Assembly: GCA_024516035.1 (NCBI GenBank)
Contig: CM044961.1
Location: 18,955,558 to 19,019,557, forward strand
Length of the DNA: 64,000 nt
DNA from: Bactericera cockerelli
Lineage: Eukaryota > Arthropoda > Insecta > Hemiptera > Triozidae
Direction: 5' to 3'
In this document: positions 1-11,760 of the stretch, in pieces
How positions within the stretch are numbered: the first letter of the stretch is position 1
Layout: each line of letters begins with the position of its first letter
The notes under the pieces: model-generated
Database searches by the model: none
Seen by the model: the letters and a program-made list of their open reading frames with translations, nothing else
What the model was told of the DNA's origin: nothing
Translations under genes and position numbers: made by a program

Positions 1-90
1 GAGGCGACGGCATCTGCAGTGCCCACCGCCAATCCCGGCTGGTTTGGGAAAGGCTATCGCAAGAATATCAAAAGGAAGAGATCCATATAA
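1..90 (+). CDS. C-terminal 29 codons of an unidentified basic protein (partial, runs off the left edge)
   Basis: Frame 1 is open from the first base to a TAA at 88-90. It encodes a tail that begins Ala/Thr-rich (EATASAVPTA), continues NPGWFGKGYRKN and ends in the basic run IKRKRSI. The Gly/aromatic motif followed by a lysine/arginine cluster looks like real protein rather than chance AT-rich reading, and GC content and codon use change sharply right after the stop. The basic end could be a nuclear or RNA-binding tail, but that is inference; I do not recognise the family. The rest of the gene lies upstream of the window. The 3'UTR would contain a small MITE (138-287) and could end near an AATAAA at about 631. 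Confidence 0.6.
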   Translation, partial: EATASAVPTANPGWFGKGYRKNIKRKRSI

Positions 91-137
91 CCCGTCCAAG
101 TTCCCCTTGAGAACTGTTTGACGTCATCGACGAGTAA

Positions 138-287
138 GGCCGAAGCTACGATAGGAGCGTCAAGCGGTGAGCGGTAAGCGGCGAGCGGCAAAATGAGAAT
201 TTGGAAATGCTTAGTAGGTCGCTACAATAAAAAAAATCGATTGCCGCTTGTCGGTCGCCGCTTGCCGCTCCTATCGTAGCTTCGGCC
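138..287. mobile_element. 150-bp MITE with TAA target duplication (PIF/Harbinger-like)
   Basis: The ends are inverted repeats: GGCCGAAGCTACGATAGGAG on the left is matched by its reverse complement ending at 287, and the similarity continues inwards over GC-rich CAAGCGG-type repeats. TAA at 135-137 and 288-290 flanks it directly. A 3-bp TWA duplication is the habit of PIF/Harbinger transposons; assignment to that superfamily is inference because no transposase is present. It sits in the presumed 3'UTR of the gene ending at base 90. Confidence 0.75.
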
Positions 288-290
288 TAA

Positions 291-3200
291 CCCAGCATCT
301 CGTGAAACTGTCGATTTTTTTTGCCCGTCGCGTCCTTTGGTTTGACTTAAATATTATGTCTATTGTGATTTATTTTTGTAAAGTTATTTTGAAAATTTTG
401 GTTGTAACGCAAGTTTTTTTTTTTTTTTTCTTCTTCTTATTCATATTTATTAAATTTACTTTCTGAGAAGAGAATCTTTAGATACATATTATTATTTCAA
501 GCAAAGTCAAAGTCGAAAAAAAAAATATTAATTTCTATATCTATACATTTGTAGGAGAGGGTGTTCGATTGTAACAATATACCTACATTACCTACCTATG
601 ATCAGAATTCAGATGAACTTAGAACAAATGGAATAAATTCTTGTATACCTCTGGTACCTACTTGATTATAATGATTACACTTCTTTCTTATCTTATTTCT
701 GCGATACATAAGTATCATTTTTTTCAACTATTTTCTTAGTTAATTTAATTTAGGATTTTTGTTTTATTAGAGGTACGATCTCTTCGAACAGTATTTTTAC
801 ATCAATTTTATTTATTTTTGTTTTTACTTTTGTTCTTTCATTTATTAAATTAATCTTCCCATGTGTTACAAATACCTATTTTTTTCTGTGTTTGTACTTC
901 CCAAACTTTTGGCTTAGAATCATGGGAAGTTTGTTTCCTAGCAGGTCATATTAACTCATTGTTTTTCATATAATATAATTTATTGTTTATTTAAATATAA
1001 TTTAATTTAGTTGTACTTATTTCAAATGAACCTCTGAATTTCAAAAACATGTACAAAGTACAAATTTTGTGGTCTTGAATTACTCGTACAATATCACTTC
1101 TTGTGGTGATTCTTAGAGGTAAGATAAAAGATGATTATTGACGTTTTTTTTAGTGTACACTGAACACTCAGAATAGAAAATTCAATCATTGATTAATTTG
1201 CTAATAATAAAATTCCAGAAAGTAAATTAATTTTTTTAAATAAATATTGTTATCATCTCTTTTCTATGATATTTACCAAAAGGACTAGGGTATCCTTTGA
1301 AAAAATAAGGACTGGTAGAACAAAAACAATAAGGAGTGGTAGAGCAAAAAGAGGAAATATTTTCGTACGAAATCTGAGTTTCCAAGAAATAAGATCCAGT
1401 GTTTTGTTGAGAACGGCAGGGATCACATCCACACTTATTTGAATACAAAATATCATCCCTGTTAACACATCAGCTAAAGCAACACAGCCGGCGGTGACAA
1501 GAAACATATAAAACTCAAAGATAGTGTGAGAGAATAATCAAAGCCTCTCATCGTCTCTTTCTCTCCCATATTCCCTTTATCCCTCTCTGCCTCCCTTTCT
1601 TATTTGTCTGCTATTAATGACTTTTGCGCTCCTCACATACTTTGCTTTATTGTATGCTTTTAGTCTCCTTCCTCTTCTCTCCTGTTGTGTCTCCACTGTC
1701 CTCTTTACGTCTTTCTCTCCCTCTTCCATCCCTTTTATTACCTTCTCCGTTTGCTTTGTTTTGAATGTTGAATCCCTAAATAGCAGTATTGAGGCTTAAA
1801 GTGTCCCTACAGGCTGGCATGCCTTACAACCTCTCTCCCTGTCTCTTAGCTCTGTGCATCTCCCTCGTAATGAGCTTACAGGGTTGGTCCAGAGAAGCTT
1901 TGTTCTAACGGTGACTTTGAGAAGAAAAAATATCAGCCCGTGGCAACATGAAGTTGTGATAGAGGTTTTGTGTTTATTGGGCCGGGATCAGAGTGCTTGC
2001 ATAATTTGTCTCGCAACGTTTCATGCTCCGCTCTTCCTTTAGAATCAAATGAGATCGAATCCCACTTGTTGAAACATTGCTTCGCAACGGTTTGCAACAC
2101 TTCTCGTTCAAAGTCCGAGACGAAATGTTGCCAAACGTTTCGAAACAAAATGTTGCATCCAGCAGGATCTCGACTTATTCTGATTTAAATATTTTTCCCC
2201 GACATGTGATTCACACTCTGCTAGATGACTGACAGTTTCAAAATATTACATGGGCTTCTCACACCCGAGACTTTCCATCTCAGAATGTCTCATGTTTGAC
2301 CGAGCCCATTCGTTTGGGTCCATTTCAACAGGACCTACTTTGAAACTCCTGGGAAACAAATTCCTTTGCTGTATTTTGTAATCGCGTCTAATTACGAATT
2401 TGAAAAAAAAAAAAAAAAAAAAAAAGTTAGCGGGAAGTGGGCGAAAACAATAAAACAAAATACATATAAACTCTGTTTCGTGTTAATATAGGCCGGTTGG
2501 CTGGCGCTACTTGACGAGCGCTCGCCTTCCGGCGAGCTTGATTCGTAGCTCAGCGTTCACTGAACGCTCAACTTAGGCTGGGCTGGGCTGGGATGGGGAG
2601 ATAGGAACCTATCCTTCTGGCAGGTGGAGCTTTGCATTATTGAGGACTTGGCGTCACCCTGTCTATCTGCCGCACACTTTTCAGCTGCATTCATTCTCCC
2701 CCTCTGAATTTTCCTTTGCCCCTCTCCCCCTCTTGAGTTTTCTTCGCCCCTCCTTTTTCTTGTTCTGTAAGACACGTTTACATTCATATCTCACTTCTGT
2801 TTGTCCACAGTAGATGTATTTAGCTATCTGACGGTTTATAAAATTCATTTAGGATTACAGTCTGTCATAAAACCTATGTGCCAGGATTTTAATAGTATAA
2901 CAGAGTTTGGTTTTTTATGTTTATACAAAAAATATACAAATTCCAAAAATATACTGCCGGCCTTTGGTGTATAACTTTAGACACGAAAACCATTTTTCCA
3001 GTCAATCCCTAACTCAAAGCTCCTCATACCAACAAAACCCCAACTTTATAATTAAGACTTCAAGAGTCTTGTGAACGGATTCATTTTATGAAAACGTGAG
3101 TCAGAAGGCATATCATTGAAAGAGGGGGGAGGGGTGGGTTAGAAGAATGAATGAAGTTAAAAGAGAAGAAAAAAAACCAAGTCCCTTTGACTACTTGACA

Positions 3201-3680
3201 TTTTGAAGTACGTATCTTCAGCTCATATTTTCTTTTCCCTTTTTTATCTTCGTTGTTGTTTTTGATTTTTTTTACTTATTATTTTTTAATCTCTGAAAAA
3301 AATTGATTGTATTCAAATCTCCGCTCATTTTTTTCTCATCAAATTTGAAAATGTTTAATCAAAACTAGAGAATGCATTAAGAAAAGTTCTCCTTGTACGC
3401 CTGCTGTTCAGGCAGATTCACATCTCAACTTCTCAACCAATTTTATTTTCAGATGTCCATAGTAATTTTCCTCCTACAGTTAAACGTAGGTATAGATCTA
3501 AAACTAATTCCAGAATCAACAGCCGATGTGTTTTACTATTAATTTTTTTTTCAACCATATAAAATGACTTTTTTGATTATCTACAATAAATCATAAAACT
3601 ATACATACCTATTCTTCCGAGTACAGGCAAGTATCTATAGTTATCGTAAGTTTTCTTTACAAATTAACATTAACACGTCG
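291..3680. other. Non-coding, AT-rich; simple sequence only
   Basis: I see no supportable gene. An AATAAA near 631 is a possible poly(A) signal for the gene ending at 90. A CT-rich tract runs from about 1540 to 1740 and a 20+ base poly(A) run from about 2402. A short GGGCT repeat is near 2578-2592. A 84-codon hydrophobic minus-strand frame at 1253-1507 has no splice signals or recognisable family. Confidence 0.5.
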
Positions 3681-3891
3681 GTCCCGGTAGCTCAGTGGTA
3701 AAGGCGGCACTCTGTGAATCCAGAGATTCCAGAGGTCGCGGATTTGAAACCCAGCCAGAACGTGACAAGTTATCCTCCCATTTGGGATTTTTACCACGTA
3801 ATAATACGTCTTGGGCTTACTGCTGGAATAATGGGACTAAATAGTCCTAATCGGGCAGTATAAATAAGGCGACATTATTATTATTATTACA
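3681..3891 (+). repeat. tRNA-derived SINE, family A, copy 1
   Basis: The head carries a Pol III A box (GGTAGCTCAGTGGTAAAGGC) and a degenerate B box (GGATTTGAAAC), followed by a unique body (ACAAGTTATCCTCCCATTTG) and an ATT-repeat tail ending at 3891. Other copies at 53304-53571 and 61366-61523 share head and body. Family A is therefore a dispersed SINE, not a tRNA gene: the B box is mutated and the acceptor ends do not pair well. Confidence 0.85.
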
Positions 3892-4775
3892 AATTTTGAT
3901 TGAAATAACAGGCGACATCAAGCCAGCATTATATTTAAAACAGAGACTCGCTACGACCGTCCAAAGAGGCAATGCGGCGGCCATACTTGGCACATTGCCT
4001 GTCAACCAAGGGCTCGATGAGGCTTTTGTACTGTGATTTTTTTCTTCCCTATAATTAACCTCTGATCTCGTTTTCCAGTTGCTTTCCGACCCTTTCGGAT
4101 TGAAAGCGTCTGGAAAATGGGGAAAAATATTAATCAATATTATTGTACACACGTTCCCTCCTCTCCCGTTCCTTACTGTCCTTCAGTATTGTCTCGTGCT
4201 GTGTCTAGCCTCCGTTTCGGGAAAACTGTTTGACGGGAAAGTCGAAATTTCACCATGTGTGTTTGTGTGTTCCTTTGCTAGATTTTTCCAATTTGAAAGA
4301 TAAAAGTGAGTTATTTTCAGAAAATTTGAAATACCTTTGTGAGGGGGCCTGTATTTTTTCCAACATAAATCATTTACGCAAAAATCTTTCACAGTTTAAA
4401 AAATACAGTATCGTCCAGATGTAACCGAAACTTTTATAACTTAATTAATTTTATTTCAAAATATTTTACTATTTTTAATTATTCTATTTTTTATAAATTT
4501 TACAAATAGGTACTTAAGTAATTTTATCATCTTCTTGTTACATACATTAATTTTATAAGGTGATACTCATAGCTTGTGCAGTTAATAGATTTTTAATTTA
4601 ACGAGTAAACAATCACTAACACCCAATTCATACTTAAAAAATTTCAATTTTTCAGAACAAATTATAAGGAATTAAGGACATAAAAAACCCACATTTTGAA
4701 CAAGTTAGGACATTTGAGACAAAAATAGGTACTCTCTCAAAATTTAAGCCCTTGTAAAGTTTCTTACTATAGCCT

Positions 4776-4826
4776 ACCTCAGTATCTCGATCGACGAGGA
4801 CTTGTAACCTGGAGGTCGGTGGTTCA
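4776..4826 (+). repeat. SINE family C head fragment
   Basis: It matches the start of the family C tRNA-like head seen at 39799-39953 (CCTCAGTAGCTTGATCGATA, then GGACTTGTAACCTG and GGTCGGTGGTTC). It breaks off straight into a short tandem repeat, so only the 5' part is present. Confidence 0.6.
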
Positions 4827-4877
4827 CTCACTATGTGAATTGCCTCACTATGTGAATTGCCTCACTATGCGAATTGC
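4827..4877. repeat. Three 17-bp tandem units
   Basis: The unit CTCACTATGTGAATTGC occurs three times head to tail, at 4827, 4844 and 4861; the last copy has one T-to-C change. It begins exactly where the family C SINE fragment ends, so it may have grown out of that SINE. Confidence 0.85.
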
Positions 4878-7800
4878 CAATCCGACACAATATACAATCA
4901 AACACACTTGTGAAGCAACTTCAAAAATCCAGAACTATCTTTTTTACATATTTATATTATGCCGTATTCGGTATACTATACCATACCTAGGTAACTAGGT
5001 ACTTACCTATCTAATTGGGAACGAATTGCAGGGTATGGTTTAACTCGATCGACATTTGTATCCACCTATGTCTATCTATTTACATATGTCTGTATGTGTT
5101 CATACATATGTAACGCGTTAAAAGTTATCATTAATTATGTTTGATATTATTCTTAATTGATATGGTTCCTTAATGACTCTATTATTTTAATTATTTAGCT
5201 TTTTAAGACACATCATCAGTGGCACTATCAGGTTTTTTTACGATTTCAGTTTGCCATTCAATTTGTTAAAGTAATGTTGTTTCCGTCACATTAAGTAGGT
5301 CCCCTGGTCCCCATAAGGTATGGTAGAAACCTATTTCTGTTCATAATAATAAAGTGATTTGAATAGCTGTAAATAATTCTTTCTTAAATGTCTCTCATAC
5401 AAATCAAAATGAATAAATGACGTTCAGAATATTTTATCTATCAACATTCAAACATCCAAATCTTAAAAGCTCAAGTGTTCAATGCATTAGATATAGTTTA
5501 AATAAAGTTTAAAAAAAATAATAATCTCTGTTCCTTTTTTAAGTGCAGAATTGCAAATGATTTAGGTGTCCGAAATTTCTAAGCCTTTTACTTGGAAGAT
5601 CAACTGCTGAAAAATTGGACTGTACTGAAAATTTCACCAAGGTGATCTGCTGATGAGCCTAAAGTCGTTGGTTTCACAGGTAAGAAAACTATTCATCTTT
5701 ATCCAAAAATCTATTTCCAACCTAGTCGCGTGGTCGTCTTTCTGAACCAAATTATAACTTCACGCAAAGAAAACGAAGTATGCCCTGTAATCCTGTATTT
5801 ATACTGCTTACATCATGGGGACAATTTCGCCTGGTTGTTGAAGAAACATGAAAGATATTTCAATTTCAATTGAAATTTACAGACGTACATAAAGTACTTT
5901 AAACCGAGTGTCTTTTGTTTATATGTAGGTGGTACATATACGTTTTTAGCACTAATATACGGGTATCTTTGAAACTGCTAGAGCGTCGCAACTGAAGCTC
6001 TCTATTTCTACTAACAATCTATACGTAAATATCTCATAAACAGGAAATTGTCTCCATGACAGAGCACTTTATCTCCATAATGACAATACCTCAGTATCCT
6101 AGATTTGCAATAAGAAAAGATTTTCTGCAACTCCAAATGGACAAGAAATCTTTGTAGTGTCATAGTGCTGAGATTAAGCTAGTAGATATACATTCTATGT
6201 ATGAAAAACAGAGTAGAGTAACTGTAAATTACTACAGAGGTCATGAGTAGGAAAGCAAAGTTTCCACAAGGGAAAACGCGTACACCCGAATCTTTTCCTC
6301 TCCACATCGTTCATATTTTCACATTAGTGCTAACAACGTTCACTAGATTTCTCCGTCTTTATGTTTCCCGTTTGTTTGCTGTCTTTATGTTGGTGTTGGT
6401 GCTTTCCCTGTTAGAAATTGTCCCTGGGACCAACCATTCGCATTGTGAAATCATAGAGCATTCTTTTGTTTATAAGTATGTACATAATTTGGGCTTTAAA
6501 TAAGACACCGGCTGTTTGCCGGTTCTCTGAGATAGAGGTGAAAAAAATCTTGCTATTTTTTTCCCTCAAGACTGCTTGTATTTATTTAATAACTACCAAG
6601 TTTACCAAATTTTGTATTCCTAGAGTAGACAAAGGGTTGTAAAAAAAGCTCAAGTTTTGCAAATTCTCAGTAACCCTATTGTATTTATGGCTGTATCTAT
6701 GCTATCTAGGTAACAGCTTTTATATTAACATTACCCAGGTCAGACTAAAAAAGCTATGAAAGTTCACATAAATTGCATCTGCTATACCACCAGCGAGCTC
6801 CAACACGTTTGTAGAATGCCAGCATATTATTTTTTAATACTTTTCTGTCCCTACCCAGGTAATAGCTAACCTATTTTACCTAGCGTACTAAAAAATGGGA
6901 ATTTAGATGGAGGTATCTATCTAAACCTACGAGAATTTTCTTTCTTTCCTCCCTTGTGTGCACATTAAATGATAATCGTACATTAAAATATAGTGAGCAG
7001 GTCCAATAAGAATTATTATTTTAAAGTTTTATATCGGAAAAAGGAATACATAATATTAAAAATACAATATTTCACTGAATCGAAGGTTCTTTTATCCCCC
7101 CAGTAAAGAATGGATATTAAAAATATAAATATGTAATATTTTTCACTTGGACGTTAATGTGTCTAAAATATGAAGTAATAGAAACTTTTGCTTCCAGTTT
7201 TTACCACTCCTCTTCTACATCGGAATTGGCCAGATGTGCAAAGCTCTGGATGGATGCTAAGAGAAGGGAAATGTTTTACAAGCGAAACTTTATTGGAAAA
7301 AGAAACTTAGTTTTGTATAATTTAGGTAGGTATCCAGTTTACATGCAAAACCCTTTGGTTCTACATTAAAAGCTATGTGCATGGAATCTCGGTAACTTCG
7401 GTACCCTCGTATCAACATAATTTTTGACATCTCACTAAAAGTACATTGCGACGGACTGTTTTAGAAGGTAGGTATCTTTACGTTGCTTTGTGTCATTGAC
7501 ATCAGTCACAAAATCCTACCAGACTAGCCAGTTCTCAGTTGACTTGATGCGACGTTCATAAAATGGGTTTATTAAAAAAAATCTTACGGTAGTTACGGAC
7601 TTTCGGTTCTTTACATATTACGTTTTACGTTCAACGTATTACGTTCGGTTGTCCTTTGGACGGTTTCTCGGGCCGGGATAGATGGCAAATTTTGTTTTCG
7701 CCAGCAGGTGCCGTCTATAGATGCCATCTAATTCATGATCGAAAGATAGTTACAAGAATTGGGTAACGTTAAAAACCAAAGTAAATTTGAGCGTTAAATT

Positions 7801-8209
7801 CCTATGGAATTTATACCAAGCGCCACATTATGAAATAAGATTAAAGTTAAGTGCAAAACTCGCCCTCCTGTCGGATTTTCAATCCGACGCACTATCAGTC
7901 GCACTATAGCCTGAGTTAAGGGATTATGTTCACTTAGAAGAAATTTAATCCTGTTTTAATAATTCGGCCCTAATAGTTCAGTGAACTCTAGACCTCCTTC
8001 AGATTCTCTGATTAAATTAAAAAAGTCATATCAAACATCTGAACAACAATACCTTTCATTCAATACTCCTCACCCGATGGGTTTCAAAATAAGAGCGGCC
8101 TTAGCTCCTTCACTCTTCATAGCTTTCGCGATCAAAAATTTCATTGATCAAATTAACCACTTTACAAAATTTAGAGCCTCGGGTGGCCTAATTTTAGAAC
8201 CTTAATAAC
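4878..8209. other. Non-coding, AT-rich; nothing assignable
   Basis: No frame longer than about 86 codons is present and none resembles a known family. A donor-like GTAAGA follows a TTCACAG at about 5680, but no coding frame supports an exon there. The sequence reads as intergenic or intronic DNA with short poly(A) and poly(T) runs. Confidence 0.5.
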
Positions 8210-8491
8210 TACACTTGAGAGCAGAAAAAGCGAATCAAACTTTTTCCTTAACCAAATCTGCGATATCTTCGAAATTACTATTTCTATCGAGTTGTAAGAT
8301 ATCTCAAAATGTTGTAAATTTTGTTTTCTACAATTTCATAATTTGATTGTTAAAAAAAAACCTACCAGAAGCCGTCAAAATTAAATTTTACTACAGGATG
8401 TCAAAAAAGAAGAAAAATATGATTTCTTTATTTTTAACAAAAGAAGTTGTAACATGAGAAATCAACAAGATTCATTCATAACAATGGTGAA

Positions 8492-8712
8492 TTAGTATTT
8501 TGTGTTACCTCCACGAGCTCTAATCACAGCATTCATTCGATTTGGCATTGACTGGATCAAATTAACCACATTGTCTTGGGGCAACCTCTCCCATTCTTCG
8601 GTGAGGGCGATCTTGAGCTCTGCTACAGTCTGAGGAGCCGGTATTCTACCTCGACGAACACTTCGTTTGAGTTGGTCCCACAGATTTTCAATCAGATTGA
8701 GGTCGGCACTAA
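8492..8712 (-). pseudogene. Tc1 transposase C-terminal fragment in the left arm
   Basis: Read on the minus strand this encodes the end of a Tc1-type DDE transposase: LNLIENLWDQLKRSV, then the EWERLPQ helix region and the C-terminal ARGGNTKY before the stop. It keeps the last catalytic glutamate (LIEN), which the right-arm copy has lost. The fragment is cut at 8712 by the nested TAA-flanked element and its continuation reappears at 10375-10504. It is a dead remnant. Confidence 0.85.
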
Positions 8713-9261
8713 TAGCCGATTTTATCATCCAAGATTCACCCCGGATTCGCTCGAACTCCGGATTGGCTCGACGAATCGGGTTTTATCATCTCCAATCTCT
8801 GATTCGCAGCTGATTCGGAGCACTCAATTTGAGGAAGTAACCTTGATTCGTGAATCAGTGGTTCGAGGACCGATTGGCTTCCCAAAGAGAAAAAAATATT
8901 GAAAATACTATAGAATTTCTTCTTTGGAATTTTTAAATCGTAAACAAAGATAAAATGTTTTATCTTTTTCAAATTTCAAATACTTGTTTATCTTCATGAC
9001 ATCTTTATTCTTTTGCCCATTATTTAATTTTATTATCCTTGTCCTTGTTCTTCATAAACCTGTCATCTTATCCTGATGTGCTAAGTTTATAAAAGTTTTG
9101 TAATAAAGACTGAAATAAATTTGAATTATTCCTAAAAAAAATACTTGAAATTTTTTCAAACTGGCCATTATCACGCGATTGCTATTAAAATTAATTAATT
9201 AATACTTATTTTTGTGATATTACATCTTAACCAAAAGGCCGATAAGCGATTTGTGAGTAGT

Positions 9262-9332
9262 CACCGTTGCCCAATGATTTAGCGCTAGGCATTGCACGCA
9301 TGGTGACCTTGGTTCGATCCCCAGCGGGGCAG
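9262..9332 (+). repeat. tRNA-like SINE head fragment inside the nested element
   Basis: The stretch contains an A-box-like TTGCCCAATGATTTAGCGC and a good B box (GGTTCGATCCC) with a closing GCGGGGC. A degenerate inverted relative is near 9900-9950 (GCTGGGAATAAAACCGAGA). It is probably Pol III-derived; I see no intact tRNA fold. Confidence 0.5.
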
Positions 9333-9448
9333 GAATTTTTCTGCTCTGTGCTTCACCACATTTCCTGAAAACGAGCTAATCCCAGGAAGATAAAAGCTCA
9401 TTCGGGAACATTCTGAATTTGTCCGAATCTCAGTTCCTACAAGATTTA

Positions 9449-9577
9449 GGGCGGAATTAATAGACAACATCAATAACTTAAGTCGTTGGTAAGTGTCGGT
9501 TTTCCCTATCTTACACAGTACGCAATCCGTGACTTAGCGCCACAGAGGTATTACAAAAACGTCTATTAATTCCGCCC
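9449..9577. mobile_element. 129-bp MITE with TTA target duplication (PIF/Harbinger-like)
   Basis: The termini are perfect inverted repeats of 17 bases (GGGCGGAATTAATAGAC). TTA flanks both ends (9446-9448, 9578-9580), fitting the TWA preference of PIF/Harbinger elements. It lies inside the TAA-flanked element at 8713-10374, so it is a third nesting level. Confidence 0.85.
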
Positions 9578-10507
9578 TTAGACTTTAAAACACATGTACT
9601 AAAACTTCTTGGTGACTCTGGGTATGAGTGCAGGTCCTATATCATCTCTCCACACCAGTATGTACAAACTCCTGCTGAAAACCTCGCTGGCTGAAAGTAC
9701 ATGAAATGCATGGGAACTATGTTTTCCGTAACCTTAAACTCTGCCGGGCTGTCTCTTTCTTTGTATTGGCGTTCTTCACACCTCGGCCGAGGTGTTTGAT
9801 AATATTTAGAATTCTTAAACAACTAGGTATGAGAACTATAATTATAATTCTAGTACATAACATTAATGAAAACGTGATGGAAATACAGTGGACATAGGGC
9901 AGAAAAATTTCTGCCCTGCTGGGAATAAAACCGAGATCACCATCTGTCCCAATATCTTATTTTGACCATAATTCCATCCCTGATAGTCACATTGAAACAG
10001 CATTCTTACTCATAAGGTAATTTATTATATCTTGCCCTAGTGAGAATTGAACCCAAGTCACACAAAATGATAAATGATCAATATGAAACTTATGAAATGA
10101 CCATGTGGACGACACAAAAAAAACGTTCAAAATGCTTTCGGAAATGTTAACATTCAAGATGTAAAAAGTTAACAAAACAACATCGCAATTTCCGAAAAAT
10201 CAGAGGCTTTGTTGAGGTTTTTGTGTAATTGCGATGTTGCCGTAACGCCAATCATGATTCGCGAACTCGAGCTTGAATTTTCGTGATAAAACCCGATTGG
10301 TGGATTCGTGAACCCTCGAGATTCGAGGGTGGTTGCCGAATCAGTGATTGGTGGAGTTGTGATAAACTCGGCTATAAGAGAGGGCTAGTCCAAAGTGTCA
10401 ATATTCTCCTCACCCAAGAACTCCCAAACACAGTTTGCCACATGTAGGCGGGCATTGTCGTGCATGAGAAAGAACTGGTCGCCCATAATTTGACCGAGAA
10501 GAACCAC

Positions 10508-11241
10508 ATAGGTCTGCAGGACTTCAAGAAGCTAGAGTTTAACCAAAGAGAACTTCAACTGGACCCAAACTCTCCAGGGAGCACAGGAAAAGGAGACTCA
10601 GATTCGCCATAGAACACGTGGATTGGACACCCAAGCAATGGCCCTCTGTTCTCTCCACTGATGAATGCCGGGTGTGTTTTTTTGGTAATGACAGAAAGAA
10701 TAGAGTCTATCAAAGAGCAGGAGAAAGGTATGCTGAGTAATGCATCACAGAAACTGTCAGTTTCGGCGGTGGTTCCTGTATGGTGTGGGGTGGGATTTCA
10801 ACTGAAAGAAAGACTGAATTGGTTTTCATCACATGCGGTGCGGGAGGTGGCCTGAACAGTCAGTGATACATTGATAACATCCTGCAGACCCATGTGGTTC
10901 TTCTCGATCAAATTATGGGCGACCAGTTCCTCCTCATGCACGACAATGCCCGCCCACATGTGGCAAACTGTGTTCGGGAGTTCTTAGGTGAGGAGAATAT
11001 TGACAATTTGGACTGGTCCTGTCTTAGTCTCGACCACAACCCGATCCAGAATCTATGGGACCAACTCAAACGAAGTGTTGGAGGAAGAATACCGACTCCC
11101 CAGACTGTAGCAGAGCTCAAGATCGCCCTCACCGAAGAATGGGAGAGGTTGCCCCAAGAAATTGTGGTTACTTTGATCCAGTCAATACCAAATCGAATAA
11201 ATGCTGTGATCAAAGCTCGGGGAGGCAACACAAAATACTGA
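10508..11241 (+). pseudogene. Tc1-like transposase remnant (catalytic domain, frameshifted)
   Basis: Rightward reading gives DDE-domain pieces in two frames. One has the block around the first aspartate (STDECRV, about 10648). The last 115 codons (10894-11241) have the second aspartate motif MHDNARPHVA and the third-site region HNPIQNLWDQL, and end ARGGNTKY. At the third catalytic site the usual PIEN is PIQN, so the glutamate is lost. At least one frameshift separates the blocks and the N-terminal helix-turn-helix half is absent. It is inactive on three separate grounds. Confidence 0.85.
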
Positions 11242-11523
11242 TTCACCATTGTTATGAATGAATCTTGTTGATTTCTCAGGTTATAACGTCTTTTGTTAAA
11301 ATAAAAAAAATCATGTTTTTCTTCTTTTTTGACACCCTGTAGTAAAATTTAATTTTGACGGCTTCTGGTAGGTTTTTGTTTAACAATCAAATTATAAAAT
11401 TGTAGAAAACAAAATTTACAACATTTTGAAATATCATACGACTCGATAGAAATAGTCATTTCGAAGATATCGCAGATTTGGTGGAGCAAAAAGTTTGATT
11501 CGCTTTTTCTGCTCTCAAGTGTA

Positions 11524-11760
11524 TATGAATAATATTTTAAATTCCTACCATTCCTACCAAATATGAATTATCCGTTCGGGAGTTAACAGACGGACAAAAA
11601 AAGACACAAATGAAAGTCATTTTGTGAGATAGTATTGTCCCGCAAACACATCATCCGGCTACATTTTGTTCGGAAATTTACGTCATTAGCTCTAAAAGTA
11701 GTCCCCTGTAAATTGTTTTACAGACCGTGACAGCTTACAATTTTGAAATCTAGGTGGCGT
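11524..11760. other. Spacer between the Tc1 element and the candidate promoter
   Basis: AT-rich single-copy-looking sequence follows the TA duplication. I see no gene or repeat in it. Confidence 0.4.

Larger units (their letters stand above)
8713..10374. mobile_element. 1662-bp nested non-autonomous DNA transposon, TAA duplication (PIF/Harbinger-like)
   Basis: The element begins TAGCCGATTTTATCA and ends with the near reverse complement (TGATAAACTCGGCTA). TAA lies directly outside both ends (8710-8712, 10375-10377). Comparing the interrupted left Tc1 arm with the intact right arm shows that removing the insert plus one TAA restores the Tc1 sequence, which fixes the boundaries. No transposase frame is visible inside. 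It carries a tRNA-like segment (about 9262-9332), a 129-bp MITE (9449-9577), and an 18-bp perfect palindrome at 9778-9795. The superfamily call rests on the 3-bp TAA duplication. Confidence 0.75.
8212..11521. mobile_element. Fold-back Tc1-like transposon with TA target duplication, interrupted by nested insertions
   Basis: Both ends read CACTTGAGAGCAGAAAAAGC inwards and are flanked by TA (8210-8211, 11522-11523), the Tc1/mariner duplication. The left arm (8212-8712, resuming 10375-10504) is an inverted copy of the right arm (about 10881-11521), so each arm carries the 3' end of a transposase gene plus terminal sequence. The middle (about 10508-10880) is transposase sequence present once, read rightwards. 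The DNA-binding N-terminal part and the original 5' end are missing. The left arm alone was later split by an element at 8713-10374. The element cannot encode a working transposase. Confidence 0.85.

Noticed and set aside
1253..1507. 84-codon hydrophobic minus-strand frame
   Set aside because: It contains an internal near-repeat, lacks splice signals at either side, and matches no family I know; AT-rich DNA often gives such hydrophobic frames.
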